Of a stretch of DNA of 64,000 bases, positions 12,402 to 25,256 are shown one piece after another (the stretch's first letter is position 1; each line of letters begins with the position of its first letter). Where the stretch lies: assembly GCA_032209605.1 (NCBI GenBank), contig JASFXZ010000001.1:34352619-34416618 (forward strand), in the 5' to 3' direction. The notes below the pieces were generated by a model that was not told the DNA's origin, did no database searches, and worked only from the letters and a program-made list of their open reading frames with translations. Source of the DNA: Mactromeris polynyma. Its lineage: Eukaryota; Mollusca; Bivalvia; Venerida; Mactridae. A program made the position numbers and the translations under genes.

Positions 12402-14873
12402 TAAACAGTTTTATAATATCAAAGTTTGTGTAACTAGGTAAGAAGGTTTGCATGGAATATGGAATAAAACAAAAACATAAGACATAAATGTGAAAAAGAA
12501 TAAAAAATTATTGAAGAAAGAATAAACAGTTTTTCCAAGAGATCTTCAATCCGACTTGTTCTAGAAATGCTAGATTTTCAATCCAAAATAAAGAAAAATG
12601 GTCAGTAATAATGGTAGAACCTTAAGACTGTAAAACAAGTGAAATGTTTGTCACGATTGTAAATAAATGAAATACAAAGATATTAGACCCTTTATGTAAC
12701 GTTTGTGAATATTTAATTATGAAATGACATATTAAATTCTATCCTCGCTAAATTAGAGTAAAATCAGTATGGCCAGGCATAAAGTTATGATAACACTAGC
12801 TTGCCATAGGTTATGAGTTATCTTGTTGCAGTGGGGTATTTTCCAATTAATTTTCAAAGCACAACTTTGATGATTGTAACAGGTTTTTTTAGAGATGAAC
12901 AGCAGACAAGGTTTTCAAGTTTCAGACACCTGTGACCTTGACTTTTAACATTATGACCCCAAATTACAATATGAACTACTAGACTTCATACTGATACTTC
13001 CCAGCAAGTTGATGAAAATCTATTACTGGATTTTGGAGATAAAGGGAGAACAAGGCAGACTGGACAGACAAACATACAACATGTGGAGACATAATAAATA
13101 CAACATGATGAACACATATGTACAAGCAATAACAAAGTTTATATAATTATACATTGTAGTTAAATATTAGTACTAAACTGTTTACTTCATATGCAGCTTA
13201 ATTGCAAAAACATCATCTTTTATATAGTTTATACATGAATCCAGGTCAAATCATCCAAGCTTTGTTTTAAAGGAAACTACTTTGAGCTTAGTCAGTAACA
13301 AAAAGTATGTTAGACCAGTTGTATCAAAAGTTGAAAGTAGACTGCAGACACAGCATAGGGCTATTCAAGGAACATTTTTACCCGGTTTGGTTTAAACTGC
13401 TCTAGCAGCTTTAGATATAATATCCAAAATATGTCAGCGAATCAGATGTTGGATGTAATTTTGGTACAGTACAATCATGTGCCATGTTCATAGCAAATCA
13501 GCCAAAGGGTAAATAGATTTTTTTAGAAAAAATGTCTGGCAATCAGAAGCCCAAGTGGCTATTTTGGAATTCGAGTGGGGCTGAGTGGGGCTGTGTGACA
13601 CAATATTTGAGGACAATCATGCAATGAACAAATCTCGAATGAGTTAAATAATTAAAAAATATAAAAGTGAAACAAACAGCAATAAAACACCTGAAGACTG
13701 AGGCAAGACATGAATATTGCAAAAGCACATTAATGTAAGAACTGTTACAAGTATCAAAGACAAGCAAAGTCAACTATCAAAACACAGTACAATATATTCA
13801 AATAAGAGGCCCAAGCAAAAATTAAATCAAAATAAGGGAGGGCTTGGTTTTTTTAAAACTTTTGAGTGCTGACTGGGTTTTTTTACATGTGGTTTTTTGA
13901 CATACTTAACTTTTGCCATACAGTAAAAAGGTATGTATGTATAGTATTACTGTGTTTATGAGGTCGCCCGTCGCTGCGCACATTTTATAATGCACATTAT
14001 GGTAATTTGGTCGACCCGGTATGTCTGCCGCACACCATAAATATACTTTTTTGATGCCAGTAGAGAAGTATAGGTCAAACAGACAATTTTTGAAGCCAAA
14101 TACGGTCACTGCATAGTGCCAATGAGACCCATCGTACAGTTACCATTTTCCTGGCATCTAACCAGTACTTTCCTGGAATCTACCCAGTACTTTCCTGGTT
14201 ACATGCCAAGGCCTATGCACAAATATTATAAATATTGTCCCTGAAGTAAATTTCATTGCACTAACAAGCTGATTTTATACATTTAAGAATAAAGGGCCAG
14301 AAAATACTGCACTCCACAGGATGCAATATATTAACCCCATTACCTACAGAAATAAAGGTACTGCTAATGGTAAATTTCAATTTTTAAAAGCAACCAATGA
14401 AGAAAATAATAAAGTGGTGTGTTAGAGGTTGTTGAGGGGAGTTTTTTTTCTCTCTCTGAAGCAGTCGTAAATCAAGAATAAAATCCACATTTTTTGTTTC
14501 TAGGGTTCCCTCTGTCATTCGCCAATAACATCAAATGTGAAAAAGACAATAATTTGGCAACAGGTTTTCAATTTTGGCAACAAAAATATTCCAAAAGAAA
14601 TTATACTTGTAAGCAATTGCATAATTTTTCATGCTTTTTATCAAAATTGGTGTGTACTTTGAATATGCCACAGGGAATCATGTCTTCAAATTAAAAAAAA
14701 TTAGCACCTTCAATACCGGGATATGAATAAATACCGAATGATATCAGAAATGGAAGTATCTAGTTTTTCGCATAACTTTGATTGCAGTCTCAGTTGTTCC
14801 GATAAGGGATCACTGTCCTTGTAAGTGCAAGTGACACTTATGTAAGGTTTACACAAATCAACAATATGAAGCT
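12402..14873. other. No gene; dispersed repeat at 12.85-13.1 kb
   Basis: No exon recognised. The segment at about 12855-13085 contains 'cacctgtgaccttgac' and an 'agacttcatactgatac' run, and resembles a dispersed repeat style I associate with bivalve genomes (recollection, unverified). Confidence 0.4.
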
Positions 14874-15029
14874 CTAATGTTCATCTTGCATATCTGGGAA
14901 CATCTGCTTCACAATTCCTACAGGTACCACAACTACTTTGTCATCTATTGTTAAGAAGGAGAACTCATCTTCTTCCTGACAAACACTATCCACCTCATCA
15001 ATTACGTCTTCTACTGGAAATTCTGTTTT
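14874..15029 (-). CDS. Terminal coding exon of an unidentified protein
   Basis: On the - strand a good acceptor (gtattttaacag) is followed by 52 codons ending in TAG at 14876-14874. The peptide is very acidic at first (VEDVIDEVDSVCQEEDEF), then has a hydrophobic beta-like stretch (KVVVVPVGIVKQMF) and ends PDMQDEH. The uninterrupted frame, acceptor and composition support a real terminal exon. The frame joins without a stop to the 26-nt exon at 16152-16127, which ends phase 0. I do not recognise the family. An acidic C-terminal tail such as this occurs in many nuclear and cytosolic proteins, so no function is proposed. No clear - strand AATAAA was found just downstream. Confidence 0.6.
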   Translation of the reverse strand, partial: KTEFPVEDVIDEVDSVCQEEDEFSFLTIDDKVVVVPVGIVKQMFPDMQDEH

Positions 15030-16126
15030 CTGTTAAAATACAATAGTATAGGTATATTGTAAGGGTATTAATGAAACATATTTAAGAAATATCTGAACAA
15101 TTTTTGCTATATTTAGGTGTTGAACCTTTCGCCTAGTGTTAAAGCTCTTTTTGATGGAGTGTGAGGATAAGTGACCCAATCGTGTTTATGATAAAAAAAA
15201 TGTATTACTTTGATCTTGCTGCTGCATATACTCTTTGACGGTTTGTTGTTCTTTAATTGTGTATTTCTTTACTTTTCTGCTTTAACAATGGATTTAGTTA
15301 CATGTTTATTATAACCATGACATATTAATGTCTCCATGTAAAATTTAATGGTATTAAAAAGCATTAGCCAATAACAATATATTTCAAAAGTATCAGTTGA
15401 CAGCTGCTAAAATTATTAAACTAAAACTATCTGAATGGACAAAAAAAACTTTATGCCTTTTTGATGATATAACTACTGTACTAAAGTACATTCAGAATTT
15501 GTTTGCAATATCTTATTTTAGCTTAAGGTAACAGGCGACAGGATTGCAATAATTTGAACTTGCTATTTAAATTTGTATAGCAGAATATCAATGTATCATT
15601 TCCTATAATTGCAATAATTAACCTCACAATTTGTCTGTTGTTCAAGACACAACACAAATCAGATTTCCCACCCTTCCCAAAAAAAATTCAAGGACTCTTC
15701 AAAGGGTATTTTCACAAAATTCAAGGACCAAAACAGCATTTGTACTGCTATTTTATTCATTCAACATGTCTTTCAAATTAACTTTTTCCATGAACATTTA
15801 AGTATTAAACTTCAAATTATGAACTTAAATACAAGGAAATGTTACACGTACTTCAACCCAAGTTTTCCAAGGCTTTCAAAGTCACTATTTTTTATCTGTT
15901 TAAAGTGAGTTTATTATACAGTAGGAGAACCATGTGACATACCGTGACTAAGGTCTGGGATGTTGTTGAAAGGGAAACTTCATTTCTGTAGGTATTTGTA
16001 ACACTGTCTGTTATGACAAGTCTCCAGGTTGAAAGGTTTCATTCACACATTTGCACCATAAGGCCACCTAACATTTGTTTGTTGCACCTTCAAAATATAT
16101 GTTCTTTATTTTGACATTCTCAGTAC
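15030..16126 (-). other. Intron of the unidentified - strand gene; repeat-rich
   Basis: Lies between the two - strand exons. It contains a dispersed-repeat-like segment (about 15660-15900) with 'caaggactcttcaaagggtattttcacaaaattcaaggacc' style internal redundancy. Confidence 0.4.
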
Positions 16127-16152
16127 CTCACATACAGCTTCTTCGGAACTTC
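16127..16152 (-). CDS. 26-nt internal exon of the unidentified - strand gene
   Basis: On the - strand a strong acceptor (accttttattgcag) precedes 26 nt and a GTACTG donor. In the frame that joins the 14874-15029 exon (phase 0) it reads SSEEAVCE after two bases completing a split codon. It must receive one base from the upstream exon. The microexon size makes the call tentative, but both splice sites are good and the join is open. Confidence 0.5.
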
Positions 16153-16822
16153 CTGCAATAAAAGGTAAATCAATAAAATACTGCAAGACTTTCCAATGGA
16201 TAATTATGCATTTTGCCTTTCATCTCAAATAATGTTTTAGAACAGCCATTCATTTGCTGATCGTGTATCTGAAGACATCAATTTAAAGATGTCATCAGAC
16301 AATTATCTTAATTGAGATTCTCCATCTATCATTGGCAGTGTTTTCCGTGGACTTTTAAAATTGAAAGTCATTGCAATTTCATATCCGAGGCCAGGGTCAT
16401 TTCCAAGTATTGGAGGTCATACAGGAATATGCTAAATCGAGTCGACGCTTATGTACTTAGACACATTCAGTCTGCATGTAATAATAAAATTGAAAGTTGA
16501 AACTGAAAGTACATTTTCGGAAAATCGCTGTAAGGTTAGAACATGTGATCAGTGTATTTAATACAACCTGCGAGTTTAAACGTTTACATGTTAATTATCA
16601 CGCATGTTTGAACGATACATGACTTATGATTGAGGGAAAATACTGCAAAATATTAAACAGAGCACAGAGACGAATGCTGGCTGCATCATAACAATAACAA
16701 ATAAAATGTAGGTCAACCACGCGATGGGTCAACCACAATGTTGAAACGATAAAATTCAATAATTATACAGTTGAAAATATTAGTTAATGACATCAATCAT
16801 AATATACAACAAAATCACATAC

Positions 16823-16893
16823 CTTAATTTAGCTTTTGTAGCATACAAAATCAATAATGACGTTACAACGTACAATCGTTCGCTTCCCGACAT
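16823..16893 (-). CDS. Possible first exon of the unidentified - strand gene
   Basis: On the - strand an ATG at 16893 begins MSGSERLYVVTSLLILYATK and ends in a consensus GTATGT donor. It sits about 20 bases downstream of an NRF1-like motif, as expected for a TATA-less promoter. Its end is phase 2, however, and cannot join the 26-nt exon directly. I searched the interval by eye and found no intermediate exon of the right phase without a stop. It may be a first exon of this gene with a missed exon, or unrelated. Confidence 0.22.
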
Positions 16894-16908
16894 ATATTCC
16901 CACCGGTC

Positions 16909-16924
16909 TGCGCAGGCGCACAAT
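16909..16924. promoter_or_regulatory. NRF1-like palindromic motif
   Basis: TGCGCAGGCGCA closely matches the NRF1 consensus YGCGCAYGCGCR in an otherwise CpG-poor, AT-rich region. It lies just upstream of a possible - strand start codon and just left of a MITE insertion. Confidence 0.4.
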
Positions 16925-16932
16925 AGGCTCTG

Positions 16933-17166
16933 GGGTGGGACTAAAACCCGTTATCCGGGATCCGTGATTCTCCGGGATCGATTTTTAAAAATTGTTCGAG
17001 TGGAACATATGTTAACTGAAGGGTGTGAACGAATGTTCCTCTATCCGTTATTGACCGTTGATACCTACGATATAGTCCAAAATATCGATCCCGGATTTTC
17101 CCACCAAAGTCCCGGATTTTTTTAAAGTCCCGGATTTTTTTAAAGTCCCGGATTTTAGTCCCACCC
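16933..17166. mobile_element. 234-bp MITE with 9-bp target-site duplication
   Basis: Left end GGGTGGGACTAAAA and right end TTTTAGTCCCACCC are perfect inverted termini. TAGGCTCTG is duplicated immediately outside both ends (16924-16932 and 17167-17175). The right part holds three 'gtcccggattttttt' copies. A 9-bp duplication is typical of Mutator-like elements, whereas hAT elements give 8 bp. No coding capacity. Confidence 0.85.
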
Positions 17167-17175
17167 TAGGCTCTG

Positions 17176-18006
17176 TTCGATTTTTCCCCAAATTTTGTTC
17201 TTAACCGAGTCCATTGCAAAACGACGCTAACAGAACTCAATATGCACGGCGTTGACACGCCGTGCAATGAAATATATTTGTACTCTTAAACCTAAACCGT
17301 TACGTACTGATTCTCATGTATTCATGTAAAACCGCGACATATATCATAAAACTGTGTAGTGTATTGCATAAAACATGCATGCACTCTTACACAACAGACT
17401 GCATGTCACTATGCTCTATATAGGCGTACGTAAATGCTCTTAAAACTACAACATAAACAACGAATGACGATTATTAAATGCAACATTGCAACACTTTTTC
17501 GTTCAGTCACGTGCACGGCACCAATAACTATTTCTATTGGTAAAGGCAAAAACAACGACTTTACGAAAATTCTGAAACTACGAAACCTATTAGATAGCGT
17601 CTTTTGTAAGGCGAAAAAACGAACTGACGACGTGACGGAAATCCATGCAGTGCTATACAGCAATCTTAGAATGAGACTTATAATGAAATTATACCGATAT
17701 GTAAGAAAGACCGGTGGTGACATTCACACTTCATCATTTCTCTCCAAGGAACGTCACGATTTCAGCTTCATGGGATCACAATTTCAAATTTGAAATATTG
17801 ACTCCGTGAAGTTGAAATCGTGAATTCGTAAAATGGAAGTCTTGAACTCATGACTTTCCAAAGAGTGAGTGAAAAATGTGACCTGTGCTACCACCTGTCT
17901 TTTGTAAACGTGCTTGTAAAACTGTACAATGTTTCGAAACTTTTTTAATATACATTTGTATATAACAAAGTAATATTGACAGTCTTGTCTTAAACCACGA
18001 GACCAG
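17176..18006. other. No recognised gene
   Basis: Contains a 119-codon + strand ORF (17434-17793) with no family resemblance and an overlapping - strand ORF. Neither is supported. Confidence 0.35.
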
Positions 18007-18680
18007 CCTTGCGTTCAGTAAGGCTATCAGTCCAAAACGTTACGAAACAGCGTGCGAGTTTTGCTATTGACTGGTGTGATAGCGAAAAACGTTCCATATC
18101 ACTCGCTATCGCAACACGGAGGTAGCACGCGAATATTTGAGCCTAACACTGCGTTCAGTAACGGCTAACAGTCGCTCAGGTTTTGTTTTGTATCCCTAGC
18201 CCACCGTATCACAATGACTGCACGCGGGGAACCAAATTGCAAAATGATCACATGGCTGGTTCCCTGTCTTTACTGTTTTTGAGGCAGGGAACCAGAATAA
18301 AAACGAGGCGGTCAATACACCAGTTACAGCTAACGCAAGTCGCTCGTAGTTCGCGTCACAAATAAGTGTATTGACCGCCTCGTTTTTATTCTGGTTCCCT
18401 GCATCAAAAACAGTAAAGGCAGGGAACCAGCCTTGCATTCATTTTGCAATTTGGTTCCCTGTGTGCAGGCATTGTGATATGGTGGGCTAGGGATACAAAA
18501 CAAAACCTGAGCGACTGTTAGCCGTTACTGAACGCAGTGTTAGGCTCAAATATTCGCGTGCTACCTCCGTGTTGCGATAGCGAGTGATATGGAACGTTTT
18601 TCGCTATCACACCAGTCAATAGCAAAACTCGCACGCTGTTTCGTAACGTTTTGGACTGATAGCCTTTACTGAACGCAAGG
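18007..18680. mobile_element. Foldback element: 674-bp near-perfect palindrome
   Basis: The left arm (18007-18320) and right arm (18366-18680) are near-identical reverse complements around a 45-bp spacer. Outer ends read CCTTGCGTTCAGTAA and its complement; inner ends read gcggtcaatacac and its complement. Differences are scattered substitutions and short indels. The outer motif 'gcgttcagtaa-ggctatcagt' recurs inside each arm ('gcgttcagtaacggctaacagtc'), so the element looks nested or internally duplicated. It is CpG-richer than its surroundings. No clear flanking duplication was found. Confidence 0.88.
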
Positions 18681-20387
18681 TTGATAGGTCCTGAACAGTG
18701 AGCGGGCTATCGTTCGCCGTAACTGAACGCAAGGCAGGTGCATGCAATTTCAGGACCGATCCATGCCAATTCAGGCAATGAAATGCACTCGTGCGTAAAG
18801 CTATAATTGCTGTTTGGATTACCTTTCTATCAAAACACAACCACAGCTTTTTATCTGTCAAGCTCACGGACAAACATAAACATTTCAATACACCTATTTT
18901 CAATGTGATGGTCCTGGTAATATATTCATACGTTCGCGGTTAATAAAACCGCACTATACAATCTACTGAATAATACACATTTGAACATTGTACATGTAAT
19001 CATAGAATCATAACTGATTTTGATATTACTACATGTATCTAAATCTTCTTGCAGTTTATTATAGAAAACAAATATTGCACGTATACTGAACACAGAGGAG
19101 AGCTGGTCACTATTGTTAATAACGCTGTCAAACCAGTAAAACACGCCTAGAGATAATACTGCAGGTGAAATATGTCGTCAACAGTCTCGCTTTGTTAAGT
19201 GGAAGTTAAAAATATATGAAAATCTAGTATGTCTTGAATATTATCGTGCGAAATAATGAGCCGCGTCCTTCAAATAGCTGCTGATTCCGAGCCGTTAGAT
19301 CACGGTTGGCGCTGTTCACAACACATGTCTGTCAGGCCTGACTGTGACACAATAACCAACTGTGGATCTAAATTGCTCCATGCACCGCTTGCAATCTGAT
19401 CTGGATCCTCACTGGTTGTCAAGGCTATGATGCCACTTTCCACACGACATAGACCATATAACATTTGTTGTATCACCGAAGAAGTTTTGCACTTAAAAGA
19501 AGCATTGTCTGTACTGGTCCGAGGTGTGATACATATTCCATATATACAGCGCTGTTCTGTTTGGGAGTTTGATGTGAATTCCGAATGCTCAGACTACTAT
19601 GCTGAATACATCTAGATCTATGTAAATTCGGTTGTGGACACCAGGGCATTGTATAACAGACAATAGAACAAGCAAGTATTATCCTTTTATTGCACGTCAT
19701 AAAGTTGTGATTTCTGTGACTGTCTGATCGTGATGAGATCAATACGGATTCTGCAATATTACATCCATTTCTTATGCCTACATGGAATCAGGAATAAAAT
19801 AAACCTGTCTAAGTAGTAATGCTATCACCGAATGGCAAATATGTATTCTTCTATCGGATATTTCACGATGCTATATGAAGCAACCATGGATGGTGCCAAA
19901 ACCAATCCGGATCAATTGGCAATCAGTTGTCGATTCACTCATATAGTCTTGGATTTTAGAGACTACAGCGGATTAAGGAAGAAACAACATATTTGACGAT
20001 GACCATCAATGTAATATAGACAAAACGCAAGTCGAGCACGTCCCAATCATGAATTCAGGCCGCTGATTGTTTAATACCAGCGAAAGAATCGTAGCTTCTT
20101 TGCCAACTCCTAGAGACATTACTCGCATTTGTGATTAAGAGTTCTTTGTACAATTTGCAAGACAATTTACATCACCATAAAATCCGTCGAGAAGTAAATC
20201 GGTTTAACTATAATCAACCTCTGGTATCTTGACGACAAAGTGGATACTGACTGTATATATAAGTACGTTAAGAAACTTTCTAACACTACCGGTAGCATTT
20301 TTCAAAGTTCATATTTCAGATTTAGCCAATAAACTCAAATTTGGAGGTGACTTCATATTGCGTGCAATTGATTTTAAATATACATAC
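18681..20387. other. No gene; repeat-like fragments
   Basis: A further 'actgaacgcaagg' foldback terminus lies at 18724-18736, suggesting a second truncated copy. A 54-codon - strand ORF (19300-19464) contains TTSEDPDQ, which I think comes from a dispersed repeat. Confidence 0.35.
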
Positions 20388-20452
20388 ACACCATTTTAAA
20401 TATACATTCACACCATTTTAAATATACATGAATACACACCATTTTAGATGAG
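20388..20452. repeat. Short tandem repeat, about 22-26 bp x3
   Basis: Three near-copies of 'cacaccattttaaatatacat' in tandem, the last diverged. Confidence 0.8.
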
Positions 20453-22845
20453 CTATGACATTAATGTCGTATTAAAAATCATTGAAGTTTCGTATAATAT
20501 GAACAACGCACCAAAGCGGTTTTGTTTCATGCGCCTTACAAATGATCGAATGCACGGTATGTCGTTCGAACGATTTTCGGGTTAAGTAATTTGAAACGAC
20601 ATGATATGGAAATTGCGTTATCCAATCCTCCGAGAGTTTATCCAGATTTACAGCTAACACAGAAACTAAGACAACAATCGAAGTACATTTCGTTTGAAGA
20701 ACTAATGGACGACATAGCGAGAAAATGGACTCGTACGAGGCTGTATGGTTTGCGACTCACGAGTGTATGCGTATCACACGTCACGGGATTCAATGTGTAC
20801 AAGAATCATTTAGATGAAGATATCACAATATAGTCATTATTGTATTTGACAGCTGTTGTAGCCGTTTTACACAGACGTGAATGATTTTGTCATCGTGTTT
20901 TCGTTTTTATAGGCGAAATTTGCTATTTTCGAAATTGTTGGTTACGTCCAATAAATACGTAAACTAATCATTTCCGAAAACGTTTTTGTAATCTTGTTAT
21001 TCATTACTGTAACTTAGTTAAACGCTTTACTTCTTTTAAAATGATTGGAAGAAACCGTCGCGCGTAGGGTGAGCCGTGTTGGTTGTTGTGTACACAAATT
21101 GTCCTAGTCTTTTCATTATCGATATTCACGTATTTCAAATCGGTAATTTTCCCTGACATATCGAATTGTCTCTGGGGTATATGAATACAACTACATGTAC
21201 TACTCCACAATAAACTACTGCGTTGCCTTTAACATGCCTCACAATTGTTTCTATATATTTTTGATAGCGATTATCTGAGTGTTTCATTTGAATATTTAAT
21301 GATTGTGTTGCGAAATCAATACAAACTCGGATTACACAATGATACATGATATTTGTTCGTAGCATTTTTTGTTCAGAGGTAACATAAGGAGATATAGCAT
21401 GGTGGTTTTATCATAAAATGCTCAAGTTACTGTGTCAATACCTATTGACATGGAAGCGTAAAATAACTGGATATGCATATGTCGTGGATAACATAGTTAC
21501 TAGGGTGATGTTTGCATTATTTATGCAATGCAAGGGACATATGCGGTACATTTATTTATCTTAGCTTCTTTGACAAAGTGTTTCTGCTTTCGGATAAACA
21601 TTCATTTGTTAGGATTTTGTATAAAATGAGACGGAAAAAGGTAAGAAAATTGCACGCTGTGAATATCTCGCCGAGGATTGACCAGCTTCTACAAGCGCGT
21701 AAAATCCGATGTTATGTCATCAAATTCAGTTAATGGTACGGTATGAACGATTGTAGGTTTATGTACATGCATTATTATAATAAATGCCATTACAGATGTT
21801 TAATAAACTCTATGTAATATTTTCGATTATTTCAATAATGGAATTAGAAGAAACGAAATGAGGTTAAAATTGTCTTACAGTGACGACGGCTGCCATTATG
21901 GGCGTATAGGGTGCTTATAAGATACGAAATACATCAACTGTATCAAACTCGTATATTATAATAAACTGAATTTATTACACTCATTTGTTAAAAAAATCTG
22001 TAAAATATTCCTAACATTTTTCATTCGTGCACTTGACAAACATGTATAAGAAATGCTGAATTTTGTATACGATCGTGTTTAACAGTTTATCAAGTTTGCG
22101 GCTTGAACGTCAGAGTGATTTAGGTTACAGTGCACAGAATCCCCGGACGTTTTCTTGTACATTACGATATGCACTTGTCATTCTCCAGCATTGTTTTCTC
22201 TGCCTTACTAAGTACGTTAAAGCGTCTCGTCTCTAGACACAGGATATCCATTCCCCATAAACAAAACCATTTTATGCCACGGTCAGAAGTACACGTCACT
22301 AATGTTGTATATGAACGTAAACAAGCTGGATTTGGTTCATTTAAGTTTCACGCAGCAAATTTTAAACTTATTTAAACAACACGCTGATAAAGTTATAACA
22401 TAAGTTGATATTTTGACATTAAACCGGCGATCAGTCATTTTACAGTGTTCATGAATAATAGAACATACACGTACGTATATGTGGAAGATATCATGCGTTG
22501 TGACCATTATATGCATTCATATAACCATAAGTACACTAGATGCATTATTAATATTCTCGGTCACTCTAGGGGAAATGTAGTCTCCTTTAGCATCGGGCGC
22601 TTATTCCGATACTTTCATATTCACCGAATGTAATGGTAGTGGAATCAAAGCGCTGTGTGGAGCGTAGGGGAAATGTATTCTCTCTGTTTCATAATCAACT
22701 AGATTACTACATAGATGCACCAATATATCGAGGTGTTGTGACATTATATGAGTGTGGCTCACAAATATATACCAATACATCGAAGGTTGCATAATAAACA
22801 TGCATCAGATATTTGTTGATTTTATTCAGCTGTTTAGTATATCTA
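20453..22845. other. No recognised gene
   Basis: AT-rich, with scattered short ORFs lacking splice or homology support. Confidence 0.35.
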
Positions 22846-22975
22846 TTTTATTATTATATTATATTATATTACATTATTGTATATTATTGTATATTATATT
22901 ATTATATACTATTATACTATTATACTATTATTATATTATGTTATATTATACTATATTACAATATTATATTATATA
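22846..22975. repeat. AT-rich simple repeat (ATTAT)n
   Basis: About 130 bp of almost pure 'attatattat' variants. It creates a spurious tyrosine/isoleucine/leucine-rich ORF. Confidence 0.9.
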
Positions 22976-24900
22976 CGAGTGGCATTCAGAAATATTCCAG
23001 ATAAACAGCTGTTCCTTGTTTTATCATTTCAACACAGACCTTCAGTCATTTAAACCACGCCTTATGTACAGAGTCCATGGTTACATGTCCGGTGCATCAA
23101 ATACTTTCAGTTATGGATATTTTACTTGACGGTGAAAAAACGTGTAATTTAACCAACGTAATGAAGTTATTAAACTATATATTTTAACATTCTATATCAA
23201 CTGCCTTTAATATATTTCTTGTGATGCCTCAACACTGGTTGGAAGTTCCCTACATATCCTCTCGAGGAATGATCTGACGAAATGTCATTTGAACGTCTGA
23301 CGCACAATAATGATAATATTATACATTCAAGCATATATTTCAATCTAGGATACAGAGCAGTCACCCTGGTGAAATCTGTAGAGAATTAAGATACTTTCAG
23401 AATATCGAAACACATTTTGTAATAATTATACTGTACAATATGTCTTCTATGACACGGTTTGTTGTTTAGAGGAAGCAGTCTACAGTTATGTTCCAAATGT
23501 AAGGATTCTAATTGCTGCTCATCCGAGAGAATCTTTGACACCCAACGGTATCACGCACAGCTCTTTCCTAGTTTTCTTAATGTAATACTAAGCATGACAG
23601 TGTCGTAGCTTGTACTTCCTCTACTAATGGGAAGACAATCTGTAACTTCCCCAATGACGTTAAAAGTGCGACTGATTACTGATTGAACTGTCTACTGTAT
23701 CATGTCAATACCTTAGGGAACTCATCGCGAGACTGGAGCCACGTTTGTGAGGCCGGTATCTTGTTATGGTTCTCTTCAGGTTGTATTGTTCAGTAAGTCC
23801 TGTGCTGTTTACCCTTCCACATTTTGTATAACATTTCAAACCCTGTATGGTGAGGCGCTGTGAATGTCGCCTACCGCTACTCCTTCTCAATTTTTTACGC
23901 GGAAGGTTGATCCAAGTTGTATGTTATACCGTAACAGAACTGCTTGGAACATTTTCGCTGCCTCTTGTTGATAGTTCTTCTTAACCAACTGAACACTGAA
24001 GGCATGTTCATGTATGGATCATTAAACAAAACAAGAGAATCTGGATGGTACTCTTTCATCCGCGAGGAATTTCGTGCAAGACCGATACGTGCTATTGTCC
24101 CCACCCGTGGTTCACTATATCGTTTGATTATTAGTTATGTAACAGTGTAGAAATAACAATACTTGTAATATATATCAACGTTCATGCATTTATTGTTTTG
24201 TAAAATATTTACATATGTACGTATAATTTACGTGTTGTTTTCACCTTTTTGCATTTCTTGTAGACGGCAGTATATCAGTGACAACATGTTCAATTCCTAC
24301 GCGTATTCAGACAATAGAAGACAACAAACACACGCCATAACACTGCTGTCAGAATCTAGATTTTAATAACAGTATCACGTGCAAACATATCAACTACCCT
24401 GTATTAATTATATTGACGTCAATAAACTACAAACTAATGTTCATGAATACACTAATTGACATTCTCAGGAAGTTGTGTGGGTCATATAAATCATGATTTG
24501 CGTTATATGGTAGTTAATCTCGTAAAACCAGCATTTCCGGAATTGAATTGTGAACTCCACGACAAATTCCCGGCAATCAGCGGCACATAGTTCTCCACTT
24601 CTACACTGTCCCATTCAATCACGGCCTAAACTTGCCACAATGACCAATGAGTCACTGTACAAAATTCCAGTACACATCTATCATCATGGCCAAACCAGAG
24701 TAATTTTTGCGACTGGCCCTAGCAGGCGCTATTTATGAAAGCAGTGAAAGTGCTGAATGAGGTGACTCTATTTGGTTACCCCTCGGTGTCCTGTAAATAT
24801 GTCAAGAACGTGGCGAAAGTCATGGAGTATTTGTCAAATGTTTACAAATGGCTTGAATTAACACTGACCTTGACGAGACGAACACTTATATATAGAAGAA
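22976..24900. other. No recognised gene
   Basis: No supported exon or repeat. Confidence 0.35.
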
Positions 24901-25256
24901 GACAATAACAACAACTTCAACAGCAGCAGCAACAGCTACGACAATAACAACAACAGCAGTAACAGCTAAGACAACAACAACAGCAGCAGCAACAGCTAAG
25001 ACAACAACAACAACATCAGCAACAACAACAACATCAGCTACAACTAAGCCAGCAACAACAACAGCAGCAATAGCTTAGACAATAACAACAACAGCAGCAA
25101 CAGCTTAGACAATAACAACAACAGCAGCAACAACTAAGACAATAACAACCACATCAACAACAGCTAAGATAACAACAACAACAGCAGCAACAGCTAAGAC
25201 AACAACAACAACAGCAGCAACACCTAAGACAACAATAACGACAACAGCAACAACTT
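24901..25256. repeat. CAA/CAG trinucleotide-based minisatellite
   Basis: Composite array built from CAA and CAG triplets in 30-33 bp higher-order units punctuated by 'agctaagac'. The frequent TAA and TAG codons in the punctuation make it non-coding on this strand. Confidence 0.9.

Noticed and set aside
17434..17793. 119-codon + strand ORF
   Set aside because: No recognisable domain, and an equally long antisense ORF overlaps it. It was not kept as a gene.
19300..19464. - strand 54-codon ORF containing TTSEDPDQ
   Set aside because: The peptide resembles a fragment I recall from translated dispersed repeats in marine invertebrate genomes, so it is probably repeat-derived. A genome-wide copy count would settle it.
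22752..23129. 125-codon + strand ORF rich in Y, I and L
   Set aside because: It is created by the (ATTAT)n simple repeat at 22846-22975.
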